Part shown: positions 54,772 to 63,081 of the stretch, piece by piece | Position numbering within the stretch: the stretch's first letter is position 1 | How the letters are laid out: each line of letters opens with the position of its first letter | Assembly: GCA_027063065.1 (NCBI GenBank) | Contig: JAMOSO010000055.1 | Span: 1-64,000 of the forward strand | Reading direction: 5' to 3' | Length of the DNA stretch: 64,000 bases | From: Planctomycetota bacterium | GTDB taxonomy: Bacteria; Planctomycetota; JAMOSO01 | Position numbers and translations under genes: made by a program | Notes under the pieces: generated by a model | The model's database searches: none | Seen by the model: only the letters and a program-made list of their open reading frames with translations | Told to the model about the DNA's origin: nothing

Positions 54772-55225
54772 AGTAATAATCCAAAAGTTGCTTAATTGTT
54801 TGATTGTTTTCTGGATGGCGCACATTAGGCGCTATCTGTGAAAGTGGTAATAATACAAACTCCCGTTTAAGCATTTCCGCATGCGGAATGGTTAAATAAG
54901 TAGAACGACAGATTGTATCTTTGTATAAAATGATATCAATATCAATTTCTCGTGGACCCCAAATTTGACGTTTTTTTCTGCCGATTTGTTTTTCGATTTT
55001 TTTTATAACATTTAATAATTCTATGGGTGATAAGTCAGAAATAGTTGCAACAACAGTATTTAAAAAAGTAGGTTGGTCTGTTACTCCTACGGCATCACTT
55101 TCATAAAGAGGGGCGTATTGTGTAATAATTATATTATTTTGTGTTAATAGTCTATATGCAGATTTTATATAGGCTAGCTTATCACCAAGATTGGAACCTA
55201 GGGCTAAATAAATTATATTTGACAT
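54707..55225 (-). CDS. folK: 2-amino-4-hydroxy-6-hydroxymethyldihydropteridine diphosphokinase
   Basis: The 172-residue HPPK has YLALGSNLGDKLAYIKSA (about 6-23), the NTVVATISDL strand and the signature WGPREIDIDIILYKD, with IPHAEMLKREFVLLPL near the end. It transfers diphosphate to the pterin in folate synthesis. Its 3' end overlaps the panC start by 65 bp in another frame, so the last 15-20 residues are either a non-conserved tail or a frameshifted addition. It begins 8 nt after ribF. Confidence 0.92.
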   Translation of the reverse strand: MSNIIYLALGSNLGDKLAYIKSAYRLLTQNNIIITQYAPLYESDAVGVTDQPTFLNTVVATISDLSPIELLNVIKKIEKQIGRKKRQIWGPREIDIDIILYKDTICRSTYLTIPHAEMLKREFVLLPLSQIAPNVRHPENNQTIKQLLDYYYANTQDNTRSARIFTPTKTEQ

Positions 55226-55233
55226 TTTACAAG

Positions 55234-56163
55234 CTATATTTTTATTTGGTTAATAATATGTATATCTTTAGCTATTTGTGAGGCCAGTTGAGTTGCACAG
55301 TCAAATTGTTTTTGTTTTCTAATATATTTAATAAATTCAATTTCTAAGTTTGCACCGTAAATATCGTCTTGAAAATTTATTAAATGCACTTCAAGATGAG
55401 ATTTAGGAGTATTGGCATTAGTAAATGTAGGGCGTGGTCCCCAATGAGCAGCTGCCAAATAAGACTTATGATTATTGACGGTAGCTTTTACAGCCCATAC
55501 TCCTTCGGGGATGGGTGCATCAAAGTTTACTATAACATTTGCAGTGGGAAATCCAATTTTTCGTCCGCGTTTATCACCATGTCCTACTTTGCCAAGTATT
55601 TTATAATTATAGCCAAGTAATTCAGAGGCTTTAGTTAAATCTGCTTGGCTTAGTAGTTGTCTAATACGGGTGCTACTGATGTTGCCGTTAATAGTTATAG
55701 CCTTAATGGCTTCGACATTTATGCCTAGGGGATTGAGTTCTTTGCGGGCTAAATTTATATCACCACGTCTGCCATCGCCAAATCTAGTGTCATAACCTAA
55801 AACTAAATTTTGAATTTCTAAAGCATTTATTAAATAAGTATTTATAAATCTTTCTGCGGACGTATGCCGGAGTTTTTCATCAAATGGAATAATAATTGCA
55901 AAATCAAAACCCATTTTTTCAAAGAAATGTATTCTGGCTTCAGGGCTTATTAATAATTTTAAAGGTTTTTCAGGTTGTAAAATTAAATTTGGATGAGAGC
56001 TAAAGGTAATTACCCCAGCAGGTTGATTGTTTTGTTTGGCAATATTTAATGTTTTTTGTAATAGAGCCTTGTGTCCTAAATGACAACCATCAAATACACC
56101 TATTGTTATAGTAGACTGACGAGGGGCTTTATAGATACTTTCGAAATTAGAGTATATATTCAT
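55234..56163 (-). CDS. ribF: bifunctional riboflavin kinase / FAD synthetase
   Basis: The 309-residue protein has the FAD-synthetase half with ITIGVFDGCHLGHKALLQ (about 19-36) and VLGYDTRFGDGRRGD, then NISSTRIRQLL and the riboflavin kinase half from about 180: GKVGHGDKRGRKIGFPTANV, LEVHLINFQDDIYG. It makes FMN and FAD. It starts directly after the rpsI terminator, with no clear ribosome site; it heads the ribF-folK-panC-panD run. Confidence 0.94.
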   Translation of the reverse strand: MNIYSNFESIYKAPRQSTITIGVFDGCHLGHKALLQKTLNIAKQNNQPAGVITFSSHPNLILQPEKPLKLLISPEARIHFFEKMGFDFAIIIPFDEKLRHTSAERFINTYLINALEIQNLVLGYDTRFGDGRRGDINLARKELNPLGINVEAIKAITINGNISSTRIRQLLSQADLTKASELLGYNYKILGKVGHGDKRGRKIGFPTANVIVNFDAPIPEGVWAVKATVNNHKSYLAAAHWGPRPTFTNANTPKSHLEVHLINFQDDIYGANLEIEFIKYIRKQKQFDCATQLASQIAKDIHIINQIKI

Positions 56164-56171
56164 TAGATGTC

Positions 56172-56206
56172 ATAAAAAAAGGCGTTTCGGAAAACCGAAA
56201 CGCCTT
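56172..56206 (-). terminator. rplM-rpsI intrinsic terminator
   Basis: A 12-bp stem (56179-56190 with 56195-56206, core GGCGTTTCGG / CCGAAACGCC) with an AAAA loop is followed, in the minus direction, by a T-run (A-run 56174-56180 on the plus strand). It lies 20 nt past the rpsI stop and directly before ribF. Confidence 0.93.
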
Positions 56207-56225
56207 GAAGTTGTATCGTAAACGA

Positions 56226-56618
56226 TTAACGTTTTGAGAATTGACGAGAACGACGGGCTTTACGAAGACCGAATTTCTTACGTTCTACACGACGAGGATC
56301 ACGAGTAACAAGACCTTCTTCACGAAGCGCACTGCGATGACCTTCTTCATTAACCATTAATGCTCTTGCAATGCCCAAACGGATAGCGCCAGCTTGACCA
56401 GTTGTGCCGCCACCATGTACATTTACAAAAACATCAAATTTTGTGCGAGTATCAGTTGCAATCATAGGTGCAACTGCATCATTACATAATGAGTCTAAAC
56501 TAAAATACTCACCTAATTTTTTACCATTTACAATGATATCACCTTTGCCGGGTGTAATGCGTACGCGGGCAACAGATGCCTTGCGACGGCCAGTTCCCCA
56601 ATCATATGTTTTAGCCAT
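56226..56618 (-). CDS. rpsI: 30S ribosomal protein S9
   Basis: The 130-residue protein is a standard S9: TGRRKASVARVRITPG near the start, VNVHGGGTTGQAGAIRLGIARAL and the C-terminal LRKARRSRQFSKR tail that reaches the P-site tRNA. AGGAG precedes the ATG. It follows rplM by 17 nt, the universal bacterial order, and ends at a strong terminator. Confidence 0.98.
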   Translation of the reverse strand: MAKTYDWGTGRRKASVARVRITPGKGDIIVNGKKLGEYFSLDSLCNDAVAPMIATDTRTKFDVFVNVHGGGTTGQAGAIRLGIARALMVNEEGHRSALREEGLVTRDPRRVERKKFGLRKARRSRQFSKR

Positions 56619-56635
56619 ATTGATTAACTCCTAGA

Positions 56636-57070
56636 TTAGAGAGCTGGTTCCCAAGCCACAGGGTTTTGAGCCGCGTGGGGGTGATCAGCAGTTGAATAAA
56701 TTTTAAGTTTAGAAAGCATTTGCTTGCCAAGTTTGTTTTTTGGTAGCATTCGGCGAACAGCAAGGCGTAGAATTTGGTCTGGATGACGTTCCATCATACG
56801 TTCATAAGAAATCTCTTTCTTGTTGCCAAAATATCCAGTTACATGGACATATTCTTTTTGTTCGGCTTTTTTTCCAGTTACAACAACTTTGTTGCAATTA
56901 GTCACTACGATAAAATCGCCAGTGTCGACATGTGGAGTATAAGTAGGCTTGTCTTTGCCCATCAACTTGGATGCGATTTCAACAGCTAAACGGCCTAAAA
57001 TCTTGCCGTCAGCGTCAACGCTAACCCAGTTGTGCTCAACTGTCTGAGAGTTTGCTTGATACGTTTTCAT
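56636..57070 (-). CDS. rplM: 50S ribosomal protein L13
   Basis: The 144-residue protein is a standard L13: HNWVSVDADGKILGRLAVEIA, THVDTGDFIVVTN-like segment, GYFGNKKEISYERMMERHP and LRLAVRRMLPKNKLGKQML. An AAGGA ribosome site and a sigma-70-like promoter lie upstream. First gene of the rplM-rpsI pair. Confidence 0.98.
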   Translation of the reverse strand: MKTYQANSQTVEHNWVSVDADGKILGRLAVEIASKLMGKDKPTYTPHVDTGDFIVVTNCNKVVVTGKKAEQKEYVHVTGYFGNKKEISYERMMERHPDQILRLAVRRMLPKNKLGKQMLSKLKIYSTADHPHAAQNPVAWEPAL

Positions 57071-57131
57071 CTCTGAAAATCCTTATTTATTAATTTACCT
57101 AAAAAGGTGATCGGGTAAAAAGTGGTTAATT

Positions 57132-57159
57132 ACTTTATAAAATAGTTTGAATCTGTCAA
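57132..57159 (-). promoter_or_regulatory. rplM promoter
   Basis: On the minus strand TTGACA (57159-57154) and TAAAGT (57137-57132) are 16 nt apart, about 60 nt before the rplM start. The leader holds a small ACCTTTTTAGGT hairpin that might relate to L13 autocontrol; that is speculative. Confidence 0.55.
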
Positions 57160-57202
57160 TAATTATCTGTAATTTGTTTTTAAAAATTGGAGTTATTTTC
57201 GT

Positions 57203-58192
57203 TTAAATCTCGTCTTTTGCGTCTCTTAACATTAGATGTTGTAAAGCTTTAAGAGGATTTTTATCTTTAAATAATACGTCGTATAGTTCTTCGGTAATTG
57301 GCATTTCAACATTGTATTTTTTTGCTAATGCTTTGGTAGCTTTAGTCGTTGGCACTCCTTCAGCTACTTGATCCATTGAGTCGATAATTTCTTTTAAGGT
57401 TTCGCCTTTACCTATTCTGATGCCAACAGCCCTGTTACGACCAAAATCACTAAAACAGGTAGTTATTAAATCACCCATACCACTTATACCGGCAAAGGTA
57501 GATTGTTCTGCGCCCATAGCGTCACCAAGCCTTACGATTTCCCTTAGACCTCGTACCAATAGGGCGCTTTTAGCATTGTCGCCTAGATTCATACCGTCTG
57601 CAATACCAGCGGCTAAGGCTATTACATTTTTTAAAGCAGCACCCAGTTGCACGCCTATAGTATCGGTCGTAGCATAAACGCGGATATTTTGACTCATAAA
57701 TACTTTTTGAACTTGTCGAGCATAATTTAAATTTTTACTAACTGAAACCAAGGTAGCAGGCATACCACTGGCAACTTCTTCGGCATGGCTTGGGCCAAAA
57801 AAACCAGCTATTGTAGCTTTAGGTCGCAATTCTTCCATTAAATCCAAAGTGCCTTTGCCACTGCTTATTTCTATACCTTTTGATAAAACAATCAAATTGG
57901 CATTTGCGGGTATAAAATCTTTAAAGTTTTTAAAAGCAGAGCGTATAAATTGAGTTGGTATAACAATTAAAAAATAATCACTATCTTGCAATCCACTTAA
58001 AGAGGATACAAACTTAATGCCTTCAGGTAATTTATGATTGGGTAAATAGCGTTTGTTACAATATGTTTTATTGATTTCGGCAATTTCATTAGCGTCAAAG
58101 CCCCAAACGTGAACATCATGCCCATTGCGTTTTAAAATCATAGCTGAGGCAGTACCCCAAGTTCCATTACCAAGTACAGTGATTTTTGCCAT
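57203..58192 (-). CDS. gpsA: NAD(P)-dependent glycerol-3-phosphate dehydrogenase
   Basis: The 329-residue protein has the N-terminal dinucleotide motif ITVLGNGTWGTASAMIL, FLIVIPTQFIRSAF, the catalytic Lys in GAALKNVIALAAGIADG, and SGMGDLITTCFSDFGRNR. It reduces dihydroxyacetone phosphate to sn-glycerol-3-phosphate for phospholipids. It lies 6 nt after plsY, the enzyme that uses its product. Confidence 0.96.
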   Translation of the reverse strand: MAKITVLGNGTWGTASAMILKRNGHDVHVWGFDANEIAEINKTYCNKRYLPNHKLPEGIKFVSSLSGLQDSDYFLIVIPTQFIRSAFKNFKDFIPANANLIVLSKGIEISSGKGTLDLMEELRPKATIAGFFGPSHAEEVASGMPATLVSVSKNLNYARQVQKVFMSQNIRVYATTDTIGVQLGAALKNVIALAAGIADGMNLGDNAKSALLVRGLREIVRLGDAMGAEQSTFAGISGMGDLITTCFSDFGRNRAVGIRIGKGETLKEIIDSMDQVAEGVPTTKATKALAKKYNVEMPITEELYDVLFKDKNPLKALQHLMLRDAKDEI

Positions 58193-58198
58193 ATTTAA

Positions 58199-58813
58199 TT
58201 AATTATCCTTTTTTTCAAAGCGGTTTTCTTGACCTTGAATTATGCGCAAGATATTGGTTCTGTGTCGCCAAACTATTATAAATCCTACTAACAATAGTAG
58301 ACTTGTAACTGGTAAATTATGACCAAATGGCTTGTCGGCTATATAAATTTGTAAAAAAATTGCACCCAATGTAGCCAAAATAGAAGCTAATGAAACCATA
58401 CGTGAAGTATAAAAAGTAAGTACCCATATTAATAATGATATGCCTAAGACAGTGGGAGCTAATCCCACTAATACGCCTGCGCTTGTGGCAACGCCCTTAC
58501 CGCCTTTAAATTTTAAATAAACAGGAAAAACATGTCCTATAATCGCAAAAAATCCACAACAGACTATCCAAATCAAATTTTGATTATAATCCAACACATA
58601 CGAGGCAACCCATATAGGAGAAGCTCCTTTTAAGAAATCTAATATAAATACGACAATACCCAAAGGCTTGCCTAGCACCCTAACGGCATTAGTAGCACCG
58701 AGGTTTTTACTGCCATGTTGACGTAAATCGATGCCTTTAGCTTTGCCTATCAGTAGCCCAAATGGTATGGCTCCGACCAAATAACTGATTATTAATAATG
58801 TATATTGATTCAT
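58199..58813 (-). CDS. plsY: acyl-phosphate:glycerol-3-phosphate acyltransferase
   Basis: The 204-residue polytopic protein has the three PlsY loops: SYLVGAIPFGLLIGK, GSKNLGATNAVRVLG and FKGGKGVATSAGVLVGL, with VWRHRTNILRI at the end. It acylates glycerol-3-phosphate at the inner membrane and pairs with gpsA downstream. No Shine-Dalgarno is present (CCCGCT before ATG), and a consensus TATAAT lies 7 nt upstream, so a leaderless mRNA is likely. Confidence 0.95.
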   Translation of the reverse strand: MNQYTLLIISYLVGAIPFGLLIGKAKGIDLRQHGSKNLGATNAVRVLGKPLGIVVFILDFLKGASPIWVASYVLDYNQNLIWIVCCGFFAIIGHVFPVYLKFKGGKGVATSAGVLVGLAPTVLGISLLIWVLTFYTSRMVSLASILATLGAIFLQIYIADKPFGHNLPVTSLLLLVGFIIVWRHRTNILRIIQGQENRFEKKDN

Positions 58814-58820
58814 AGCGGGA

Positions 58821-58848
58821 ATTATAGATTATAAAACTATATGGGCAA
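58821..58848 (-). promoter_or_regulatory. plsY promoter, predicted leaderless transcript
   Basis: On the minus strand TTGCCC (58848-58843) and TATAAT (58826-58821) are 16 nt apart, and the -10 box ends 7 nt before the plsY ATG (58813). Transcription should start at or next to the ATG. Confidence 0.6.
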
Positions 58849-58849
58849 G

Positions 58850-59461
58850 CTAAGAATTGCGCGCAAATAATTTTCCACGCTCTGAACCCATGCCTAAAAC
58901 CATTTTTTTTAACACTTTATTCATCATATTAATGGCTGGATTTAATTTGCTATCTTGTAACTCGCATAATAAACAAGCTAATGACTCTAAAGTGCACAGA
59001 CCATTATTTTGTGTAGTTGTACGTAATAAATAATTGGATTGCCAATGTTTTTTGAGTTCTATTTTAGGTATATTTAAAAATGTTTTTTTGCGAGCCCAAC
59101 GTCTGGCAGAACTCCAAGAGGTATCTAATATGATAATGTTTAAAGGTTTGGTTAATTGTTTGCAAATTTGATTTGCTGGTTTTGTATTTGGATTAGGGAA
59201 AAATAAAATATGATGATATGCTGTATCTTGAATTAAATTATTTATTATTTGTTCCCAGCCTTTAATGTCTAGTCTTACAATTTGACTGTTGGGCAAAATC
59301 ATTGATATATAACGTCCTGTATTACTGACGATGCGCTGTTCTTTAGCGCGGGTTACAATAGTTACTTTATGTTGGCAGTTTTGTGATTGTATATAAGCAC
59401 ATATACACTTATCGATATGTAACCAGCAAGAACGGCATCTGTTAAAGGTTGTTTTGGGCAT
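58850..59461 (-). CDS. tapT: DTW-domain tRNA-uridine aminocarboxypropyltransferase
   Basis: The 203-residue protein has the N-terminal zinc-type Cys pattern CRSCWLHIDKCIC (about 9-21), TIVTRAKEQRIVSNTGR, the DTW-family motif IILDTSWSSARRWARK (about 120-135) and a late LESLACLL helix. E. coli TapT adds acp to U47 of tRNAs using SAM; this member is the probable equivalent. The typical Pro in CxxCxxPxxxCxC is replaced by His. It is the first gene of the leftward block, divergent from the Gfo/Idh gene. Confidence 0.85.
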   Translation of the reverse strand: MPKTTFNRCRSCWLHIDKCICAYIQSQNCQHKVTIVTRAKEQRIVSNTGRYISMILPNSQIVRLDIKGWEQIINNLIQDTAYHHILFFPNPNTKPANQICKQLTKPLNIIILDTSWSSARRWARKKTFLNIPKIELKKHWQSNYLLRTTTQNNGLCTLESLACLLCELQDSKLNPAINMMNKVLKKMVLGMGSERGKLFARNS

Positions 59462-59562
59462 ATTTACTCACAAAAATATTTTATTAATTATTGCTTAGGA
59501 TTGTTAATCATACAACTTTTGATAAGCTAAATATATATCATAAAAATAACCTAGGAGTTGAT

Positions 59563-60525
59563 ATGAATTTGGCAATTATTGGTTTGGGAAATATTGTGCA
59601 AAAATCAATTTTGCCAGCATTATCTGCAATTAAAGATTTTAATTTGGTTTTGTTGGGCTCAGAACACTCTACAAAAGCTAATGTTTTGGCAAAAAAATAT
59701 GGTTGTCAGGCGGGATCTTATGACGATGTGATAAATGCTGATAATATTGATGCGGTTTATATCGCTTTGCCAAATCATTTGCATTTTTGTTGGGGTAAAC
59801 AAGTTTTACAAAGTGGAAAACATTTATTATGTGAAAAACCATTGGTTATGACACTTGCAGAGGCGTTGGAATTAAAACAAATTGCCATGGAACAAGGTTT
59901 AATTTTAATGGAAGCATTTATGTATAGATTTCATCCTCAACATTCTGAGGTTCGCAAGTTAATATTTGATGGTTCCATTGGTCAAGTTAGATTTTTTGAG
60001 GCTTGTTTCTCTTATAGTTTATCAGACAAAAATAATATACGCCTAAAGCCAGACTGTGGAGGCGGTGCATTAATGGATGTTGGTTGTTATGGGATTGATA
60101 GCGCTAGGTTTATTTTAAACCAAGAACCTATCGGGGGGGTGTGTTTTTCTAGGTTTGGAGAAGAAACTAAAGTAGATGAAATTTCATGTATACAGTTAGA
60201 ATTTGCCAATGGTATTTTTGCACAAATTAGATGTGCAACAGACTTACCGAGAGAGCAGGGGTATACTGTTTATGGAACGGAAGGTTCGATAGAGGTTTTG
60301 CAGCCTTTTTTACCTAATACAAATAAACCTGTGGTGATTAAACTTAATACAAAAAAACAACATATCATAAAAATTAAGGGTGATAACATCTATATGGCTG
60401 AGTTTAAATACTTTTATGCTTTAATTAAAAATCAAACGGTAGACAAGCACTTATATAGCAACGGATATGAAAATGTGGCCATATTAGAAAAATTAAGAAA
60501 CTCAAAGAATATGGTGCATTTTTAA
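59563..60525 (+). CDS. Gfo/Idh/MocA family NAD(P)-dependent dehydrogenase (third intact copy)
   Basis: With the ATG at 59563 (AGGAG 6 nt before) the protein has 320 residues. It has the Rossmann motif LAIIGLGNIVQKSI, the family EKP motif as LLCEKPLVMTLAEA (about 93-106), and GGALMDVGCYGIDSARF, the catalytic Asp/His-type region seen in the trans-dihydrodiol/glucose-fructose oxidoreductase group. Substrate unknown. The frame is open 24 codons further upstream, starting TTG, but that part lacks family similarity. It is not linked to glycosidase genes, unlike the pair at 15-17 kb. Confidence 0.86.
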   Translation: MNLAIIGLGNIVQKSILPALSAIKDFNLVLLGSEHSTKANVLAKKYGCQAGSYDDVINADNIDAVYIALPNHLHFCWGKQVLQSGKHLLCEKPLVMTLAEALELKQIAMEQGLILMEAFMYRFHPQHSEVRKLIFDGSIGQVRFFEACFSYSLSDKNNIRLKPDCGGGALMDVGCYGIDSARFILNQEPIGGVCFSRFGEETKVDEISCIQLEFANGIFAQIRCATDLPREQGYTVYGTEGSIEVLQPFLPNTNKPVVIKLNTKKQHIIKIKGDNIYMAEFKYFYALIKNQTVDKHLYSNGYENVAILEKLRNSKNMVHF

Positions 60526-60565
60526 TTGGTTATTAAATACGCCAATTAAAATTCTATTATATATA

Positions 60566-60594
60566 TTGGTAATTAAGCGTAAAATCAATATTAT
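60566..60594 (+). promoter_or_regulatory. promoter of membrane enzyme I gene, predicted leaderless transcript
   Basis: TTGGTA (60566-60571) and TATTAT (60589-60594) are exactly 17 nt apart, and the -10 ends 6 nt before the ATG at 60601. There is no Shine-Dalgarno sequence. The layout is the same as for ptsP at 8.3 kb. Confidence 0.6.
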
Positions 60595-60600
60595 ATAGTT

Positions 60601-62784
60601 ATGAAATATGAGGGAAAAGTAAATAAATTATACGAGAAAGCACAAAGTGTTAATGGATATTTTGTGGGTATATCTATTCGTTGGAAAATTTTAGCAGCAT
60701 TTACTTTGGTTTTTATAACACCTATTGCATTGCAATCATTGGGCGTAGATTTAATTACATATATTGTTTTCGGATTGCCGTTAATTTTAGTTATCGGTTT
60801 ATATTCGAGTCATCGCATTTTAACCACGATTAAAAATTTAGAGTCAATTATTAATAATCTTGCGGGTCGTAAAGTTGAAAATATATCAAAAAAAACCAAA
60901 GGCGATGAATTACATAATGTTATAGCTTCGCTAGATGGTATGGTAAATACGTTAGAAAGTAGCTATTCTAAAAAGAAAAAACAAAGCAAAAAGCAAAGCA
61001 AAAAACAAAGCAAAAAGCAAAAGATTGTCGAGATAAAAAAAGACGATCAAAAAATAAGACAGAGTTTTCATGCCAGCTTATCCACAGGACGCAGTGTTAG
61101 AGGCGATATATATATATTGCCCAGTCGAGAGACTGATGTTGGTAATTTTGGATTTAATTTAACCAGACGTGAAAGTTTGTTTTTATTGCACCAAAGTATC
61201 CCAGAAGTTAAACGACAGCTAAAAGAATTGCGTGATTCTGCTATTTTAGGTGAAAGCGAAAAGGGGATTATTGATTTTCAATTAACACTCATACAGGATA
61301 AAACTTTAATAGATGGTATAGCTTCATGTTTAAATGATGATATGCCATTGATGGGTGCTATAGAGACAACTTTTGGTGCTTTTGTGCATAGGCTACAGCG
61401 TTCAAAAAATACATATATACAGGGTAGAGTTCCAGATTGTACCGATTTAATGTTGCGCTTATTGCAAGTTATACAAGAAAGAATAGGGCATGATGCTTCA
61501 AGTCGATATGCAGATGCTAAGGGTAAAATAGTTTATACCAAGCAAATATATCCAAGTGATGTAATCGCATTGCATAAAATAGGCATTAAGGGCATTATTA
61601 GTCTTGAGGGTACGCCATCTTCGCATGCATCTATTTTGTTTCAATCTTTTGAATTGCCATCTGTAAGCAACATTGATTTCTCTGGAACAATGCCTTCAGG
61701 TGTTGATGTTATGATAGATACAGCACGAAAACAAATGATAACAAACCCTAGTGTTGAAGATATTAAGCGCTTAGATGTTGATAATTATTCTTTTCAAGGC
61801 AAAATCATCAAAACACCTGTTTCTTTGCTTTCTGGACAGCAAATTTGGGTAAGTGCCACCATTAATGTGGCATCAACTGCACAAAAGGCATTTGAAGCTG
61901 GTGCGGATGGCGTTGGATTATTTAGATCTGAAATGAGTTTTATAGGTCGAGAAACTATCCCCACAGAGGAAGAGCTTTATGAAGAGTACTCTCAAATCCG
62001 TGAGGCATTTGGTGACAAACCTATTGTGTTGAGGATGCTTGATATTGGTGGTGACAAATTGCCTATCACACAGGATCACAAGGAGGAAAATCCTTGTATG
62101 GGTTCTAGATCTATGCGTTTGCTTTTAAAACAGCCAGATATTATGCGACGCCAATTAAGGGCTATGTTACGAGCGGCTAACGAATTAACAACTATTATTT
62201 TCCCGATGGTCAATGGGTGGCACGAGTTGGAATTAATTCAAGCTAGAATTGACACAATAGCTAGCGAGTTATCTGATTTGGAAGCTCCAAATGCATCTAA
62301 GGTAGAGTATGGTTTGATGGTTGAGGTTCCGGCGATTGTAGAGCGGTTTGAAGATTATGTTGATAGTTTTAAGCATTTTAATTTAGGCACCAATGATTTA
62401 GCCCAATATACTTTAGCTGCCGATAGAAATAATATGGAAGTTGCCAATTTTTTTGACCCAGTGCATCCATCTATGTTGTCCATGATTCATAAAGTTACAA
62501 CTATAGCGGCACAGCGTGGCAAAGAGGTTAGCTTATGCGGTGAAATGGCTGCTAATTTATGGCTTACTCCATTATTGGTAGGTTTAGGTGTTAGGGAATT
62601 TTCGGTATCTGCAAACTTAATACCACCAATAAAACACTTATTGAGCAATTTAGAGTTAAAAACATGCAATGAATTGGCAAATAGAGCATTATCTTGTCGT
62701 AGTTTAGATCAAGTGCGCGAAGTAATTTCAGAATATAACGCTAAATATAAAGAATCAAAAATTATTGATGAATCAAATATATAG
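60601..62784 (+). CDS. membrane-anchored PTS enzyme I-like protein with HAMP-like segment
   Basis: The 727-residue protein starts with two transmembrane helices (about 28-46 and 53-70) joined by a short loop, followed by a HAMP-like linker (ILTTIKNLESIINNLAG, GDELHNVIASLDGMV, about 76-120) and a Lys/Gln/Ser tandem repeat (126-141). The rest is a complete enzyme I: HPr-binding helical domain (ESLFLLHQSIPEVKRQL), swivel domain with GTPSSHASILFQ (His342), and PEP-binding barrel with GVGLFRSEMSF, LDIGGDKLP, NLGTNDLAQYTLAADRN and Cys646 in LCGEMAAN. All catalytic residues are kept. Classical enzyme I is soluble, so a membrane form may sense or couple PTS phosphorylation at the envelope. It lacks the GAF of PtsP. 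Substrate carrier unknown. Confidence 0.88.
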   Translation: MKYEGKVNKLYEKAQSVNGYFVGISIRWKILAAFTLVFITPIALQSLGVDLITYIVFGLPLILVIGLYSSHRILTTIKNLESIINNLAGRKVENISKKTKGDELHNVIASLDGMVNTLESSYSKKKKQSKKQSKKQSKKQKIVEIKKDDQKIRQSFHASLSTGRSVRGDIYILPSRETDVGNFGFNLTRRESLFLLHQSIPEVKRQLKELRDSAILGESEKGIIDFQLTLIQDKTLIDGIASCLNDDMPLMGAIETTFGAFVHRLQRSKNTYIQGRVPDCTDLMLRLLQVIQERIGHDASSRYADAKGKIVYTKQIYPSDVIALHKIGIKGIISLEGTPSSHASILFQSFELPSVSNIDFSGTMPSGVDVMIDTARKQMITNPSVEDIKRLDVDNYSFQGKIIKTPVSLLSGQQIWVSATINVASTAQKAFEAGADGVGLFRSEMSFIGRETIPTEEELYEEYSQIREAFGDKPIVLRMLDIGGDKLPITQDHKEENPCMGSRSMRLLLKQPDIMRRQLRAMLRAANELTTIIFPMVNGWHELELIQARIDTIASELSDLEAPNASKVEYGLMVEVPAIVERFEDYVDSFKHFNLGTNDLAQYTLAADRNNMEVANFFDPVHPSMLSMIHKVTTIAAQRGKEVSLCGEMAANLWLTPLLVGLGVREFSVSANLIPPIKHLLSNLELKTCNELANRALSCRSLDQVREVISEYNAKYKESKIIDESNI
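60976..61020 (+). repeat. 12-bp tandem repeat, 3.75 copies, coding for KKQS units
   Basis: AAAAAACAAAGC (60976-60987) is followed by two further copies with A/G changes and a partial fourth (61012-61020). It encodes the linker between the HAMP-like part and the enzyme I core. The unit is a multiple of three, so copy changes alter linker length without shifting frame. Confidence 0.9.
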
Positions 62785-62813
62785 TGTAATCTATATGCTT
62801 TATAGGAGAGAAA

Positions 62814-63023
62814 ATGAAACTATTATTAACTATAATCTCGATAGCGTTCTTAGTGGGTGCTTGTTCAAGAGGTGGTGCACCAAGGCATGATGATGTAATG
62901 GCTACGCCAGAGCAAAAGGCGCATAATCAGCGTATGCGTGAAAGAGACTTAAAGGCCGTTGGTGATCCTATTATCAGGGCGACAGGCGGAGATTCTTTTT
63001 TAAATAATGCTGGGCCTCCGTAA
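62814..63023 (+). CDS. small lipoprotein of unknown function
   Basis: The 69-residue product has a lipoprotein signal with lipobox LVGAC (Cys17) and a charged mature part containing MATPEQKAHNQRMRERDLKA and a C-terminal NNAGPP. I do not recognise the family. AGGAGAG lies 5 nt before the ATG. It follows the enzyme I gene by 29 nt and may be cotranscribed. It ends before a strong bidirectional terminator shared with the cydB operon. Confidence 0.75.
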   Translation: MKLLLTIISIAFLVGACSRGGAPRHDDVMATPEQKAHNQRMRERDLKAVGDPIIRATGGDSFLNNAGPP

Positions 63024-63046
63024 GCTTTTATGTAGATACGGGTAAT

Positions 63047-63077
63047 AAAAAAGGGCTAGAAAATCTAGCCCTTTTTT
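63047..63077. terminator. bidirectional intrinsic terminator between lipoprotein gene and cydBX
   Basis: An 8-bp stem GGGCTAGA (63053-63060) / TCTAGCCC (63064-63071) with an AAA loop is flanked by six A before and six T after it, so it works on both strands. Confidence 0.93.
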
Positions 63078-63081
63078 AATG

